This document shows, in pieces, positions 6,560 to 14,016 of a DNA stretch of 21,466 bases. Every line of letters begins with the position of its first letter. The first letter of the stretch is position 1. Origin of the DNA: DAIDKA01 sp049792815 (lineage in GTDB: Bacteria > Pseudomonadota > Gammaproteobacteria > Steroidobacterales > Steroidobacteraceae). The notes below the pieces were generated by a model. That model was not told the DNA's origin, did no database searches, and saw nothing but the letters and a program-made list of their open reading frames with translations. Both the position numbers and the translations under genes were made by a program. The DNA lies in contig JBARBG010000043.1 of the NCBI GenBank assembly GCA_049792815.1, positions 1 through 21,466 on the forward strand, read 5' to 3'.

Positions 6560-7942
6560 ATGAGCAATGCTCCCACCGGCGGCCGGGAAGGCAGCCTGGA
6601 GGCGCCGACGCGTCACCCCATTGACTGGCGCAATCCGGATTTCTACGACGAAGCCGCGCTGACGAAGGAACTCGACCGCGTCTTCGACATCTGCCACGGC
6701 TGTCGCCGCTGCTTCAGCCTGTGCCAATCCTTCCCCACGCTGTTTGATGCCATCGATGGCACCGCCACCGGTGAGCTGGGGTCGGTGGACAGATCGGTCT
6801 ACTGGGAGGTCGTGGACCACTGTTACCTGTGTGACATGTGCTTCATGACCAAGTGCCCGTACGTGCCGCCGCATCCCTGGGCCGTGGATTTCCCGCATCT
6901 GATGCTGCGCGCCAAGGCTACCCGCGCCGGCCAGCACGGCGTCGGCGTCCGCGACCGGCTGCTGGCCTCCACCGAGGCCGTCGGACGCATCGCCGGCATT
7001 GCGGTGGTCGCCGAGGTGGTCAACGCCGTCAATCGTTTCAAGCCGGCGCGCGCGCTGCTTGAGAAGACCCTCGGTGTCGCCCACGATGCGCCGCTGCCAC
7101 GCTTCCACAGCCGCACCGCGCGCAGCCGGCTGTCCGACCTGAACGGTCCCCTGGCACCGGCGGCCGGTCTGGCCCCGGTTGCGCGTGAGGAGCTGCGGGG
7201 CCGCGTGGCGTTGTTCACCACCTGCTACGCCAACCGCAACGAGCCTGATCTGGCCACCGACCTGGTGGCGGTGTTCAACCACAATGACATTCCGGTGCGG
7301 CTGGTGCCCAAGGAGCGCTGCTGCGGCATGCCGCGCCTGGAGCTTGGCGACCTTGCGATGGTCGGGGCCTACAAGGAAGAGAACATCCCGCAGCTGCTGG
7401 CGGTGATCGCAGCCGGCTACGACATCGTGGCGCCCATTCCCAGCTGCGTGCTGATGTTCAAGCAGGAGCTGCCGCTGATGTTTCCCGAGGATACTGAGGT
7501 CAAGGCGGTGGCCGCGCGCATCTACGATCCGTTTGAATACCTGATGCTGCGGCACAAGACGGGCCAGCTCAAAACCGGATTCAAGACCTCCTTGGGCAAG
7601 GTCAGCTACCACGTTCCGTGCCATCTGCGCGTGCAGAACATCGGACTGAAGACCCGCGATGTGCTGCGGCTGGTGCCCGACACCACGGTGGACGTCATCG
7701 AGCGCTGTTCGGGGCACGATGGCACCTACGCCGTGAAGCAGGAATTTCGCGCCGCGTCCGTCAGGATCGGGCGGCCGGTCGCGACCCGGGTGCAGAATGC
7801 CGCCCCCAGCCATTACACCAGCGACTGCCCCATGGCCGGCCATCAGATACAAAGCCTGCTGCCCGAGGGCATGGCCAGCGCGGCGGGTCACGCGGGCCCG
7901 GAGCATCCCCTGAAACTGTTGCGACTCGCCTACGGCATCTAA
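6560..7942 (+). CDS. GlpC/HdrD-like iron-sulfur electron-transfer protein
   Basis: The 460-residue protein has two N-terminal iron-sulfur motifs and two C-terminal cysteine-rich (CCG-type) domains, as in GlpC, glycolate oxidase GlcF and heterodisulfide reductase HdrD. Motif 1 is CHGCRRCFSLC (C45, C48, C51, C55). Motif 2 is CYLCDMCFMTKC, with four instead of three residues before the last Cys, followed by PYVPPHPW. The first CCG domain shows FTTCYANRNEP and KERCCGMP. The second shows HVPCHL, ERCSGHDG (CSG rather than CCG, as I recall for GlpC relatives) and TSDCPMAG. No flavin domain or transmembrane anchor is evident. I chose ATG 6560 over the adjacent GTG 6557 because AGGA at 6551-6554 is 5 bases upstream of the ATG. 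Its partner is unknown; location between rubrerythrin and DUF3501 suggests it passes electrons within that set. Confidence 0.88.
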   Translation: MSNAPTGGREGSLEAPTRHPIDWRNPDFYDEAALTKELDRVFDICHGCRRCFSLCQSFPTLFDAIDGTATGELGSVDRSVYWEVVDHCYLCDMCFMTKCPYVPPHPWAVDFPHLMLRAKATRAGQHGVGVRDRLLASTEAVGRIAGIAVVAEVVNAVNRFKPARALLEKTLGVAHDAPLPRFHSRTARSRLSDLNGPLAPAAGLAPVAREELRGRVALFTTCYANRNEPDLATDLVAVFNHNDIPVRLVPKERCCGMPRLELGDLAMVGAYKEENIPQLLAVIAAGYDIVAPIPSCVLMFKQELPLMFPEDTEVKAVAARIYDPFEYLMLRHKTGQLKTGFKTSLGKVSYHVPCHLRVQNIGLKTRDVLRLVPDTTVDVIERCSGHDGTYAVKQEFRAASVRIGRPVATRVQNAAPSHYTSDCPMAGHQIQSLLPEGMASAAGHAGPEHPLKLLRLAYGI

Positions 7943-7954
7943 AGGACTTAAGGG

Positions 7955-8539
7955 ATGGAAAAGCTGACCGTAAGCCAACTCTTCAGCCTCGAGCAGTACG
8001 CCCGCCGGCGCGACGAGTTCCGGCTGCAGGTGCTGGAGCACAAAAGCCGGCGGCGTCTGGCGGTGGGGCCGAACATGAGCTGGTGCTTCGAGGACAGGCT
8101 CACCATCCAGTATCAGATCCAGGAGATGCTGCGTGCCGAGAAGGTATTCGAGCCGGAGGGCATCCATGAGGAGCTGGACGCCTACAACCCGCTGATTCCC
8201 GATGGCAGCAACTGGAAGGCGACGATGCTGCTGGAGTTCCCCGACGAAGCGGTGCGGCGCGCGCAACTGATGCAGCTGCGCGGCGTCGAGTCACGCTGCT
8301 GGGTGCAGGTGGCGGGCTTTGCGCAGGTGTTCGCGATAGCCGATGAAGACCTGCCGCGTGAAAATGACGAAAAGACCTCCGCCGTGCATTTCCTGCGCTT
8401 TGAGCTCAGCCCGGCCATGCTGGCGGCCCTGAAGAACCACGCGCCCCTGGGCGCCGGTTGTGATCACGAGCACTACCGGCATGCCGTGGAACCGGTGGCC
8501 GAGCGCATTCGCGCAGCGCTGCTGGGCGACTTCAACTGA
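7955..8539 (+). CDS. DUF3501 family protein
   Basis: This 194-residue protein has no established biochemical function. I recognise it as DUF3501 from its start (MEKLTVSQLFSLEQYARRRDEFR), the segment NMSWCFEDRLTIQYQIQEMLRAEK and from its position. DUF3501 genes recur beside rubrerythrin and GlpC-like iron-sulfur genes. It is predicted soluble, with no signal peptide or membrane helix. It is rich in charged residues, with histidines near the C-terminus (CDHEHYRHAV) that might bind metal. AAAGGA at 7941-7946 lies 8 bases before the ATG, and only 12 bases separate it from the Fe-S gene, so the two are co-transcribed. Family assignment is fairly confident; any role, such as scaffold, maturation factor or subunit of the Fe-S protein, is inference. 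Confidence 0.82.
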   Translation: MEKLTVSQLFSLEQYARRRDEFRLQVLEHKSRRRLAVGPNMSWCFEDRLTIQYQIQEMLRAEKVFEPEGIHEELDAYNPLIPDGSNWKATMLLEFPDEAVRRAQLMQLRGVESRCWVQVAGFAQVFAIADEDLPRENDEKTSAVHFLRFELSPAMLAALKNHAPLGAGCDHEHYRHAVEPVAERIRAALLGDFN

Positions 8540-8553
8540 CAACGCCGGCGTTG
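8540..8553 (+). promoter_or_regulatory. Perfect 14-bp palindrome between DUF3501 gene and parE
   Basis: CAACGCC (8540-8546) is immediately followed by its reverse complement GGCGTTG (8547-8553). With one bulged A (8539), flanking CTG (8536-8538) and CAG (8554-8556) extend the pairing. It begins one base after the DUF3501 stop. It could be a protein-binding site for parE control or a transcript-end structure; there is no T-tract. Confidence 0.35.
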
Positions 8554-8567
8554 CAGTAACGGTCTGC

Positions 8568-8573
8568 TAAGAT
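8568..8573 (+). promoter_or_regulatory. -10-like hexamer upstream of parE
   Basis: TAAGAT ends 10 bases before the parE GTG at 8584, so an RNA started from it would have almost no leader. The only TTG-type hexamer nearby (TTGCAG, 8551-8556) is 11 bases away, too close for a normal -35. No SD precedes the GTG. Confidence 0.3.
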
Positions 8574-8583
8574 CGCGCCACCC

Positions 8584-10482
8584 GTGGCGAGCCAAACCTA
8601 CACAGCCTCCGATATCGAAGTCCTCTCCGGCTTGGAGCCCGTGCGCCGCCGCCCGGGCATGTACACCCACACCCAGCGGCCGAACCATCTGGCCCACGAA
8701 GTCGTCGACAACAGCGTCGATGAGGCCATCTGCGGCTACTGCACCCAGATCGATGTCACCTTGTTCAAAGATGACTCACTGGAAGTGACTGACAACGCCC
8801 GCGGCATGCCGGTGGACATTCATCCGCAGGAGAAGGTCAGCGGCGTTGAGCTGATCCTCACCCGGCTGCACGCCGGCGGGAAGTTCTCGGAAAAAGCCGC
8901 CTACAAGTTCTCCGGCGGCCTGCACGGCGTGGGCGTCTCGGTGGTCAATGGCTTGAGTTCGCGCCTGGACTGCACCATCCGCCGCGGCGGCAAGGAATAC
9001 CGGATCACCTTCAAGGACGGCAAGGTGCATTCCAAGCTTGCCGTGATCGGCACGGTCGGCCAGCGCAACACCGGGACGACGGTGCGCTTCTGGCCGGACC
9101 CGAAGTTCTTTGATTCGGACAAATTCTCGCTGCCGCAGCTGCGCCATATGCTCAAGGCGAAGGCGGTCCTGTGCCCCGGCCTGCGCATCACCTTCAGCAA
9201 TGAAGCCACCGGTGAAAAGGACGAATGGTTCTACAGCGGCGATCTTGGCGCCTATCTCATGGAGGAGCTCGAATCCAGCGAACGACTGCCGGCCGAGCCC
9301 ATCACCGCCGCGCGCGAGAGCGAGGCGGATGCGGTCGGTTACGCGCTGCTGTGGGCGCCGAATATTCCCGCGGTGTTCGGCGAAAGCTACGTGAACCTCA
9401 TCCCCACCGCCGAGGGCGGGACGCACGTCAACGGCTTGCGTTCGGGACTGGCGCAGGCGGTGCGCGAGTTCTGCGAGTTCCGCAACCTGGTGCCGCGCGG
9501 CATCAAGCTCACCTCGGAAGATGTCTGGGACAAGTGCTGCTATGTGCTGTCATTGAAGATCCGCGAGCCGCAGTTCGCCGGACAGATGAAGGAACGGCTG
9601 GCCTCGCGCGATGCCGCCACCGTGGTCGAGGGCTTCGTGCGCGACTCCATGGCGCTATGGCTCAATGGCCATGCCGATGCGGGTGAAAAAATTGCCCAGT
9701 TCGCCATCGCCAATGCCCAGGAGCGGGCGCGCGCCGCGCAGCGCGTGGTACGCAAGCGCATTTCCGGCGGTCCGGTGCTGCCGGGAAAGCTGGCCGACTG
9801 CACCAGTCAGGAGCCGCGCCGTTCGGAGCTGTTCCTGGTGGAAGGCGATTCGGCCGGCGGCAGCGCCAAGCAGGCCCGCGAACGCGAGTTCCAGGCCATC
9901 ATGCCGCTGCGCGGCAAGATCCTGAACACGTGGGAGCTGGAATCCAATTCCATCGCCTCCTCCGAGGAAGTGCACAACATCAGCATTGCGCTCGGGGTCG
10001 AGCCGGGCTCAGCGGATGTGTCGCAGCTGCGCTATCACAAGGTTTGTATTCTCGCGGACGCGGACTCCGACGGACTGCACATCGCGACCTTGCTGTGCGC
10101 GCTGTTCCTGCGCCACTACCGGCCGCTGGTGATCGGCGGTCATATCTACGTCGCCATGCCACCCCTGTACCGCATCGATGCGGGCAAGCAGATCTACTAC
10201 GCCCTGGATGATGCCGAGCGCGACCAGGTCATCGCGCGCATCGCCAAGGAGAACGCGCGCATCCGTCCGTCAGTCACCCGCTTCAAGGGTCTGGGCGAGA
10301 TGAACCCCGCGCAGCTGCGCGAGACGACCATCGACCCGCGCACCCGCCGCCTGGTGCAATTGACACTGGAAGCGGGCGATAACACCGATCAGCTCATGGA
10401 CATGCTGCTCGCCAAGAAGCGGGCCGGCGACCGGCGCGAATGGCTGGAGACCAACGGCAATCTGGCCGAGGTGCAGGTGTAA
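8584..10482 (+). CDS. parE: DNA topoisomerase IV subunit B
   Basis: ParE is the ATPase subunit of topoisomerase IV, which decatenates daughter chromosomes with ParC. The 632-residue product is the length of E. coli ParE (630). N-terminal GHKL ATPase motifs are intact: EVVDNSVDEA, VTDNARGMPVDIHP and GGLHGVGVSVVN. The TOPRIM domain carries EGDSAGGS (from E420) and DADSDG with metal-binding D492, D494 and D496. The GTG start is fixed by close similarity of ASQTYTASDIEVLSGLEPV to the E. coli N-terminus. I assign ParE rather than GyrB from the shorter length, the TRPNHL-like N-terminal signature (QRPNHL) and the adjacent parC. No SD is visible. parC begins 3 bases after the stop. Confidence 0.96.
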   Translation: MASQTYTASDIEVLSGLEPVRRRPGMYTHTQRPNHLAHEVVDNSVDEAICGYCTQIDVTLFKDDSLEVTDNARGMPVDIHPQEKVSGVELILTRLHAGGKFSEKAAYKFSGGLHGVGVSVVNGLSSRLDCTIRRGGKEYRITFKDGKVHSKLAVIGTVGQRNTGTTVRFWPDPKFFDSDKFSLPQLRHMLKAKAVLCPGLRITFSNEATGEKDEWFYSGDLGAYLMEELESSERLPAEPITAARESEADAVGYALLWAPNIPAVFGESYVNLIPTAEGGTHVNGLRSGLAQAVREFCEFRNLVPRGIKLTSEDVWDKCCYVLSLKIREPQFAGQMKERLASRDAATVVEGFVRDSMALWLNGHADAGEKIAQFAIANAQERARAAQRVVRKRISGGPVLPGKLADCTSQEPRRSELFLVEGDSAGGSAKQAREREFQAIMPLRGKILNTWELESNSIASSEEVHNISIALGVEPGSADVSQLRYHKVCILADADSDGLHIATLLCALFLRHYRPLVIGGHIYVAMPPLYRIDAGKQIYYALDDAERDQVIARIAKENARIRPSVTRFKGLGEMNPAQLRETTIDPRTRRLVQLTLEAGDNTDQLMDMLLAKKRAGDRREWLETNGNLAEVQV

Positions 10483-10485
10483 GCC

Positions 10486-12741
10486 ATGCAGGATGAACTG
10501 AATTTCGAAGGCATCGAGCGGCAGCCGCTGCGTGCTTTCACCGAGAAGGCCTACCTCGACTACTCGATGTACGTGATTCTCGATCGCGCGCTGCCCTTTC
10601 TCGGCGACGGATTGAAGCCGGTTCAGCGCCGCATCATCTATGCCATGGGTGAGCTCGGACTTGCCGCGGCCAACAGGCATAAGAAAGCGGCGCTGACGGT
10701 CGGCGACGTGCTCGGCAAGTTCCATCCGCACGGGGACAGCGCCTGCTACGAGGCCATGGTGCTGATGGCGCAGCCATTCTCCTATCGTTATCCGATCGTG
10801 GACGGGCAAGGCAACTGGGGCTCGCAGGATGATCCGAAGTCCTTCGCGGCCATGCGCTACACAGAGGGCAAGCTGACGCGCTACGCCGAGGTGCTGTTGA
10901 GCGAGTTGTCCGACGGCACCGTCGACTGGGTGCCGAACTACGATGGCTCGCGCGAAGAACCGTCGTTCCTGCCCGCGCGTCTGCCAAACCTGCTGCTGAA
11001 CGGCACGACCGGCATCGCCGTCGGGATGGCCACGGATATCCCGCCGCACAACCTGCGCGAAGTGGCCAACGCCTGCATCCATCTGCTGGAGGAGCCGGAG
11101 GCCACCACCGCACAGCTGATGAAGTTCATCAAGGGACCGGACCTGCCCACTGGCGCGGAGATCATCTCCCCGCGCGCGGACCTGAAGGAGTTTTACGAAA
11201 AGGGTGTCGGCAGCTTCAAGGCCCGCGCCACCTACGTGATCGAGGACGGCAATATCGTCGTCAATGCCTTCCCCTGGCAGGTCTCGCCCACCAAGGTCAT
11301 CGAGCAGATCGCCGAGCAGATGCGAGCGAAGAAATTGCCGATGGTCGAGGACCCGCGCGATGAGTCCGACCATGAGAATGCGACGCGGCTGGTAATCGTG
11401 CCGCGCTCCAACCGCGTCGATCTCGATGAAGTGATGCAGCACCTGTTCGCGACCACCGATCTGCAGCGCAGCTATCGCGTCAACCTGAACATCATCGGCT
11501 TGGACGGCCGGCCGCGTGTCATGGGACTGCGCGACATCCTGAGCGGCTGGCTCGAGTTCCGCACGAAGACCGTGACCCGCCGCCTGCAGTTCCGGCTCGA
11601 CAAGGTCAACCGGCGGCTGCACATCCTGGACGGAATGCTGATTGCGTTCCTTAATCTCGATGAGGTGATCCGCATCATCCGTCGTGAGGAAGAGCCGAAG
11701 CCGGTGCTGATCAAGCGCTTCAAGCTCTCCGACGAACAGGCCGAGGAGATCCTCAATACCCGGCTGCGGCACCTCGCCAAGCTCGAGGAAATGAAAATCC
11801 GCGACGAGCAAAAGGCGCTGTCGCAGGAGAAGTCCGATATCGAGGCGCTGCTTGGCAGCAAGGCCAAGCTGCGCAAGCTGGTCGCGAGCGAAATCCGCGC
11901 CGATGCGGATCGGCATGGCGACGAGCGGCGCACCAAAATCGTCGAACGTGAGGCGGCCCAGGCCATCGATGAGACCTCGCTGATCGCGAACGAACCGGTC
12001 ACCGTGGTGCTGTCCACCGGCGGCTTTGCGCGTTCTGCCAAGGGGCATGACATTGATCCGCTGACGCTGTCCTACAAGGAAGGCGATGCCTTCCAGAGCG
12101 CGGCGCGGGGCCGCAGCCTGCAAAATGCCGTGTTCATCGACAGCACCGGCCGCACCTACACGCTGCCGGCGCATTCTTTGCCCTCGGCACGCGGGCAGGG
12201 CGAGCCGCTGTCCGGCCGCCTCAACCCGCCGGATGGGGCGCGCTTCGCCGGTGTCATGCTGGGCGAGGCTGAGGACCTGTGGCTGCTCGCCAGCGACGCC
12301 GGCTATGGCTTCACGGCACGCTTCAAGGATCTGGTCACCGATCGGCGTGCCGGCAAGACCGTGCTCAATGTGCCGCAGGGCGCACTGGTGTTGCCGCCGG
12401 CGCTGGTGCCGGGGCCCGATAGCCTGGTGGCCGCCGTCAGCAACGAGGGCAAGCTGCTGGTCTTTCCGGTGGCTGACGTCCCGGAATTGCCCAAGGGCAA
12501 GGGCAATAAACTGTACGACATAAGCAGCAAGAAACGGGCCGGACACGAGGAGTTCCTGGCCGGCATCACGGTGGTCGCCAAGGGCGGCGCCCTGCTGCTG
12601 TGGACGGGGGATCAGTTCAAGACCCTGGAATGGGCCGAGCTCAAGGATTACCGGGGTCAACGCGCACATCGGGGCAGCGTTCTGCGCCGCGGATGGCCGC
12701 GCAACATCGACCGTCTCGAGGCGCGGCCGCCGGTTGAATAG
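10486..12741 (+). CDS. parC: DNA topoisomerase IV subunit A
   Basis: ParC is the DNA-breaking subunit of topoisomerase IV. The product is 751 residues, against 752 in E. coli. The breakage-reunion domain shows LDYSMYVILDRALPFLGDGL, the quinolone region HPHGDSACYEA with S85 and E89, and catalytic Y125 in AAMRYTEGKL. Both S85 and E89 are the wild-type, quinolone-sensitive residues. The tower and coiled-coil region (about 350-480) has FRLDKVNRRLHILDGMLIA and DIEALLGSKAKLRKLVASE. The C-terminal beta-pinwheel follows, shorter than in GyrA and without a GyrA box, supporting ParC. ATG 10486 is 3 bases after parE, so the two are co-translated. Confidence 0.96.
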   Translation: MQDELNFEGIERQPLRAFTEKAYLDYSMYVILDRALPFLGDGLKPVQRRIIYAMGELGLAAANRHKKAALTVGDVLGKFHPHGDSACYEAMVLMAQPFSYRYPIVDGQGNWGSQDDPKSFAAMRYTEGKLTRYAEVLLSELSDGTVDWVPNYDGSREEPSFLPARLPNLLLNGTTGIAVGMATDIPPHNLREVANACIHLLEEPEATTAQLMKFIKGPDLPTGAEIISPRADLKEFYEKGVGSFKARATYVIEDGNIVVNAFPWQVSPTKVIEQIAEQMRAKKLPMVEDPRDESDHENATRLVIVPRSNRVDLDEVMQHLFATTDLQRSYRVNLNIIGLDGRPRVMGLRDILSGWLEFRTKTVTRRLQFRLDKVNRRLHILDGMLIAFLNLDEVIRIIRREEEPKPVLIKRFKLSDEQAEEILNTRLRHLAKLEEMKIRDEQKALSQEKSDIEALLGSKAKLRKLVASEIRADADRHGDERRTKIVEREAAQAIDETSLIANEPVTVVLSTGGFARSAKGHDIDPLTLSYKEGDAFQSAARGRSLQNAVFIDSTGRTYTLPAHSLPSARGQGEPLSGRLNPPDGARFAGVMLGEAEDLWLLASDAGYGFTARFKDLVTDRRAGKTVLNVPQGALVLPPALVPGPDSLVAAVSNEGKLLVFPVADVPELPKGKGNKLYDISSKKRAGHEEFLAGITVVAKGGALLLWTGDQFKTLEWAELKDYRGQRAHRGSVLRRGWPRNIDRLEARPPVE

Positions 12742-12758
12742 GCTCGCCGTGAAGGGTT

Positions 12759-12775
12759 TGCCCCGTTTCAGGGCA
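12759..12775 (+). terminator. Small hairpin after parC
   Basis: TGCCC (12759-12763) pairs with GGGCA (12771-12775) around a 7-base loop, 18 bases after the parC stop and just before the squalene synthase promoter. The stem is only 5 bp and GTGGTTTGG follows, so termination here is doubtful. Confidence 0.25.
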
Positions 12776-12780
12776 GTGGT

Positions 12781-12809
12781 TTGGCAAAGCTGTGTGAAAC
12801 CAGTAGCCT
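12781..12809 (+). promoter_or_regulatory. Promoter for the squalene/hopene operon
   Basis: TTGGCA (12781-12786, 5 of 6 to the -35 consensus) and TAGCCT (12804-12809, weak -10, 3 of 6) are exactly 17 bases apart. The -10 ends 10 bases before the ATG at 12820, so the message would be leaderless or nearly so. The in-frame TTG at 12781 is therefore better read as part of a -35 than as a start codon. Confidence 0.5.
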
Positions 12810-12819
12810 AGCGGTCACA

Positions 12820-14016
12820 ATGGCGCGACAGATCAAATCCACACCTGCGGGCCATTCCGATGAGGCTTACCAGGATCACATCCTGCCCGCGGTCTCACGT
12901 ACGTTTGCGTTGACCATTCCGCAACTGCCACCGGACCTGAGCCGCTCGGTCACCAACGCCTACCTGTTGTGCCGCGTGGCCGACACCATCGAGGATGAGC
13001 CGCAGATCGCCCCACCGGACACGCTGCTGTACATGGAGCGTTTCTCCGATGCCGTGGCCGGGGTCGCCGATGCGCAGCTGCTCGGGACGGACCTGGCCGA
13101 CAAGCTGTCGCAGTGGACCATCCCCGCCGAGCGCGATCTCATCATCAATCTGGCGCGCGTCATCCGTGTCACCCGCCAGCTGCCCATGCGGCAGCAGGCC
13201 GCCATCCGCCGCTGCGTGGACACCATGTGTCACGGCATGCACCAGTTCCAGCGCACCGCGAGCGTGCGCGGCCTGGATACCGTGGCGGACCTTGACAGTT
13301 ACTGCTACTACGTCGCCGGCGTCGTCGGTGAAATGCTCACCGAACTGTTCTGCAGCCACTCTGCCGATATTGAACGGCAGCGCGCCGAACTGTCGCGCCT
13401 CGCGCCATCCTTCGCGCAGGGCCTGCAGATGACCAACATCCTCAAGGATGTCTGGGAGGATCGCAGTCGCGGCGCGTGCTGGCTGCCGCAGGAGGTTTTC
13501 ACGCGCCACGGCGTTGAACTGTCGCATCTGGCCCCCGGCAACGCCGGTGGCGGCGGTTTCGCCGCCGGCATGCACGAGCTGGTGGGCCTCGCCCACGCCC
13601 ATCTGCGCAATGCCCTGGAATTCACCTTGCTGATCCCGGCGCGCGAAACCGGAATCCGGCGCTTCTGCCTGTGGGCGATCGGGCTTGCGGTACTGACACT
13701 GCAGCGCATCGCCGCCAATCCGGGCTTCACGGCAGGTTCCCAGGTCAAGGTATCCCGTCGCACCGTCGCGGTGACGCTTGCGCTCTCCAATGCCGCGACC
13801 CGGCGCAACGCCCTGTTGCGGTTCCTGTTCAACCGGGCTGCCGCAGGCCTGCCGCGGGCGATGCTCGCGGCGGATTGGGCGCCGCGCAAGCTGCTGATGG
13901 CCGAGGACGGCGACCATGCCGCCAGCGCCTATCACCGCGCACGGCGCGTCACTGTGCGCGATGCCGAGGAAGAGCTGGACCTGCTGCGCCAGCCTGACCG
14001 CGGTACCGTGCAGTGA
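12820..14016 (+). CDS. Squalene synthase (single-enzyme type)
   Basis: The enzyme joins two farnesyl diphosphates head to head to give squalene, feeding Shc encoded next. From ATG 12820 it has 398 residues. The two aspartate-rich substrate/magnesium motifs are DTIED (55-59) and DVWED (210-214). SRTFAL, YCYYVAGVVGEML and the segment RRFCLWAIGLAVLTLQRIA before VKVSRR resemble eukaryote-like Sqs more than the phytoene-synthase-like HpnC and HpnD. Many proteobacteria use the three-enzyme HpnCDE route; none of those genes is here. An upstream in-frame TTG (12781) would add 13 residues but coincides with the -35. No SD precedes the ATG. The TGA overlaps the shc GTG by 4 bases (GTGA). A phytoene-type product is the main alternative; the shc context argues against it. 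Confidence 0.88.
   Translation: MARQIKSTPAGHSDEAYQDHILPAVSRTFALTIPQLPPDLSRSVTNAYLLCRVADTIEDEPQIAPPDTLLYMERFSDAVAGVADAQLLGTDLADKLSQWTIPAERDLIINLARVIRVTRQLPMRQQAAIRRCVDTMCHGMHQFQRTASVRGLDTVADLDSYCYYVAGVVGEMLTELFCSHSADIERQRAELSRLAPSFAQGLQMTNILKDVWEDRSRGACWLPQEVFTRHGVELSHLAPGNAGGGGFAAGMHELVGLAHAHLRNALEFTLLIPARETGIRRFCLWAIGLAVLTLQRIAANPGFTAGSQVKVSRRTVAVTLALSNAATRRNALLRFLFNRAAAGLPRAMLAADWAPRKLLMAEDGDHAASAYHRARRVTVRDAEEELDLLRQPDRGTVQ

Noticed and set aside
6167..8266. Minus-strand open frame of 699 codons opposite the rubrerythrin, Fe-S and DUF3501 genes
   Set aside because: It spans three genuine genes on the other strand and has no recognisable motif.
10270..12669. Minus-strand open frame of 799 codons opposite parC
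   Set aside because: Longest open frame in the window, but antisense to a textbook ParC and typical of codon-bias shadows.
12781..12819. TTG start giving squalene synthase 13 extra residues
   Set aside because: The TTG is the first part of a TTGGCA -35 correctly spaced from a -10, no SD precedes it, and the added residues are not family-like.
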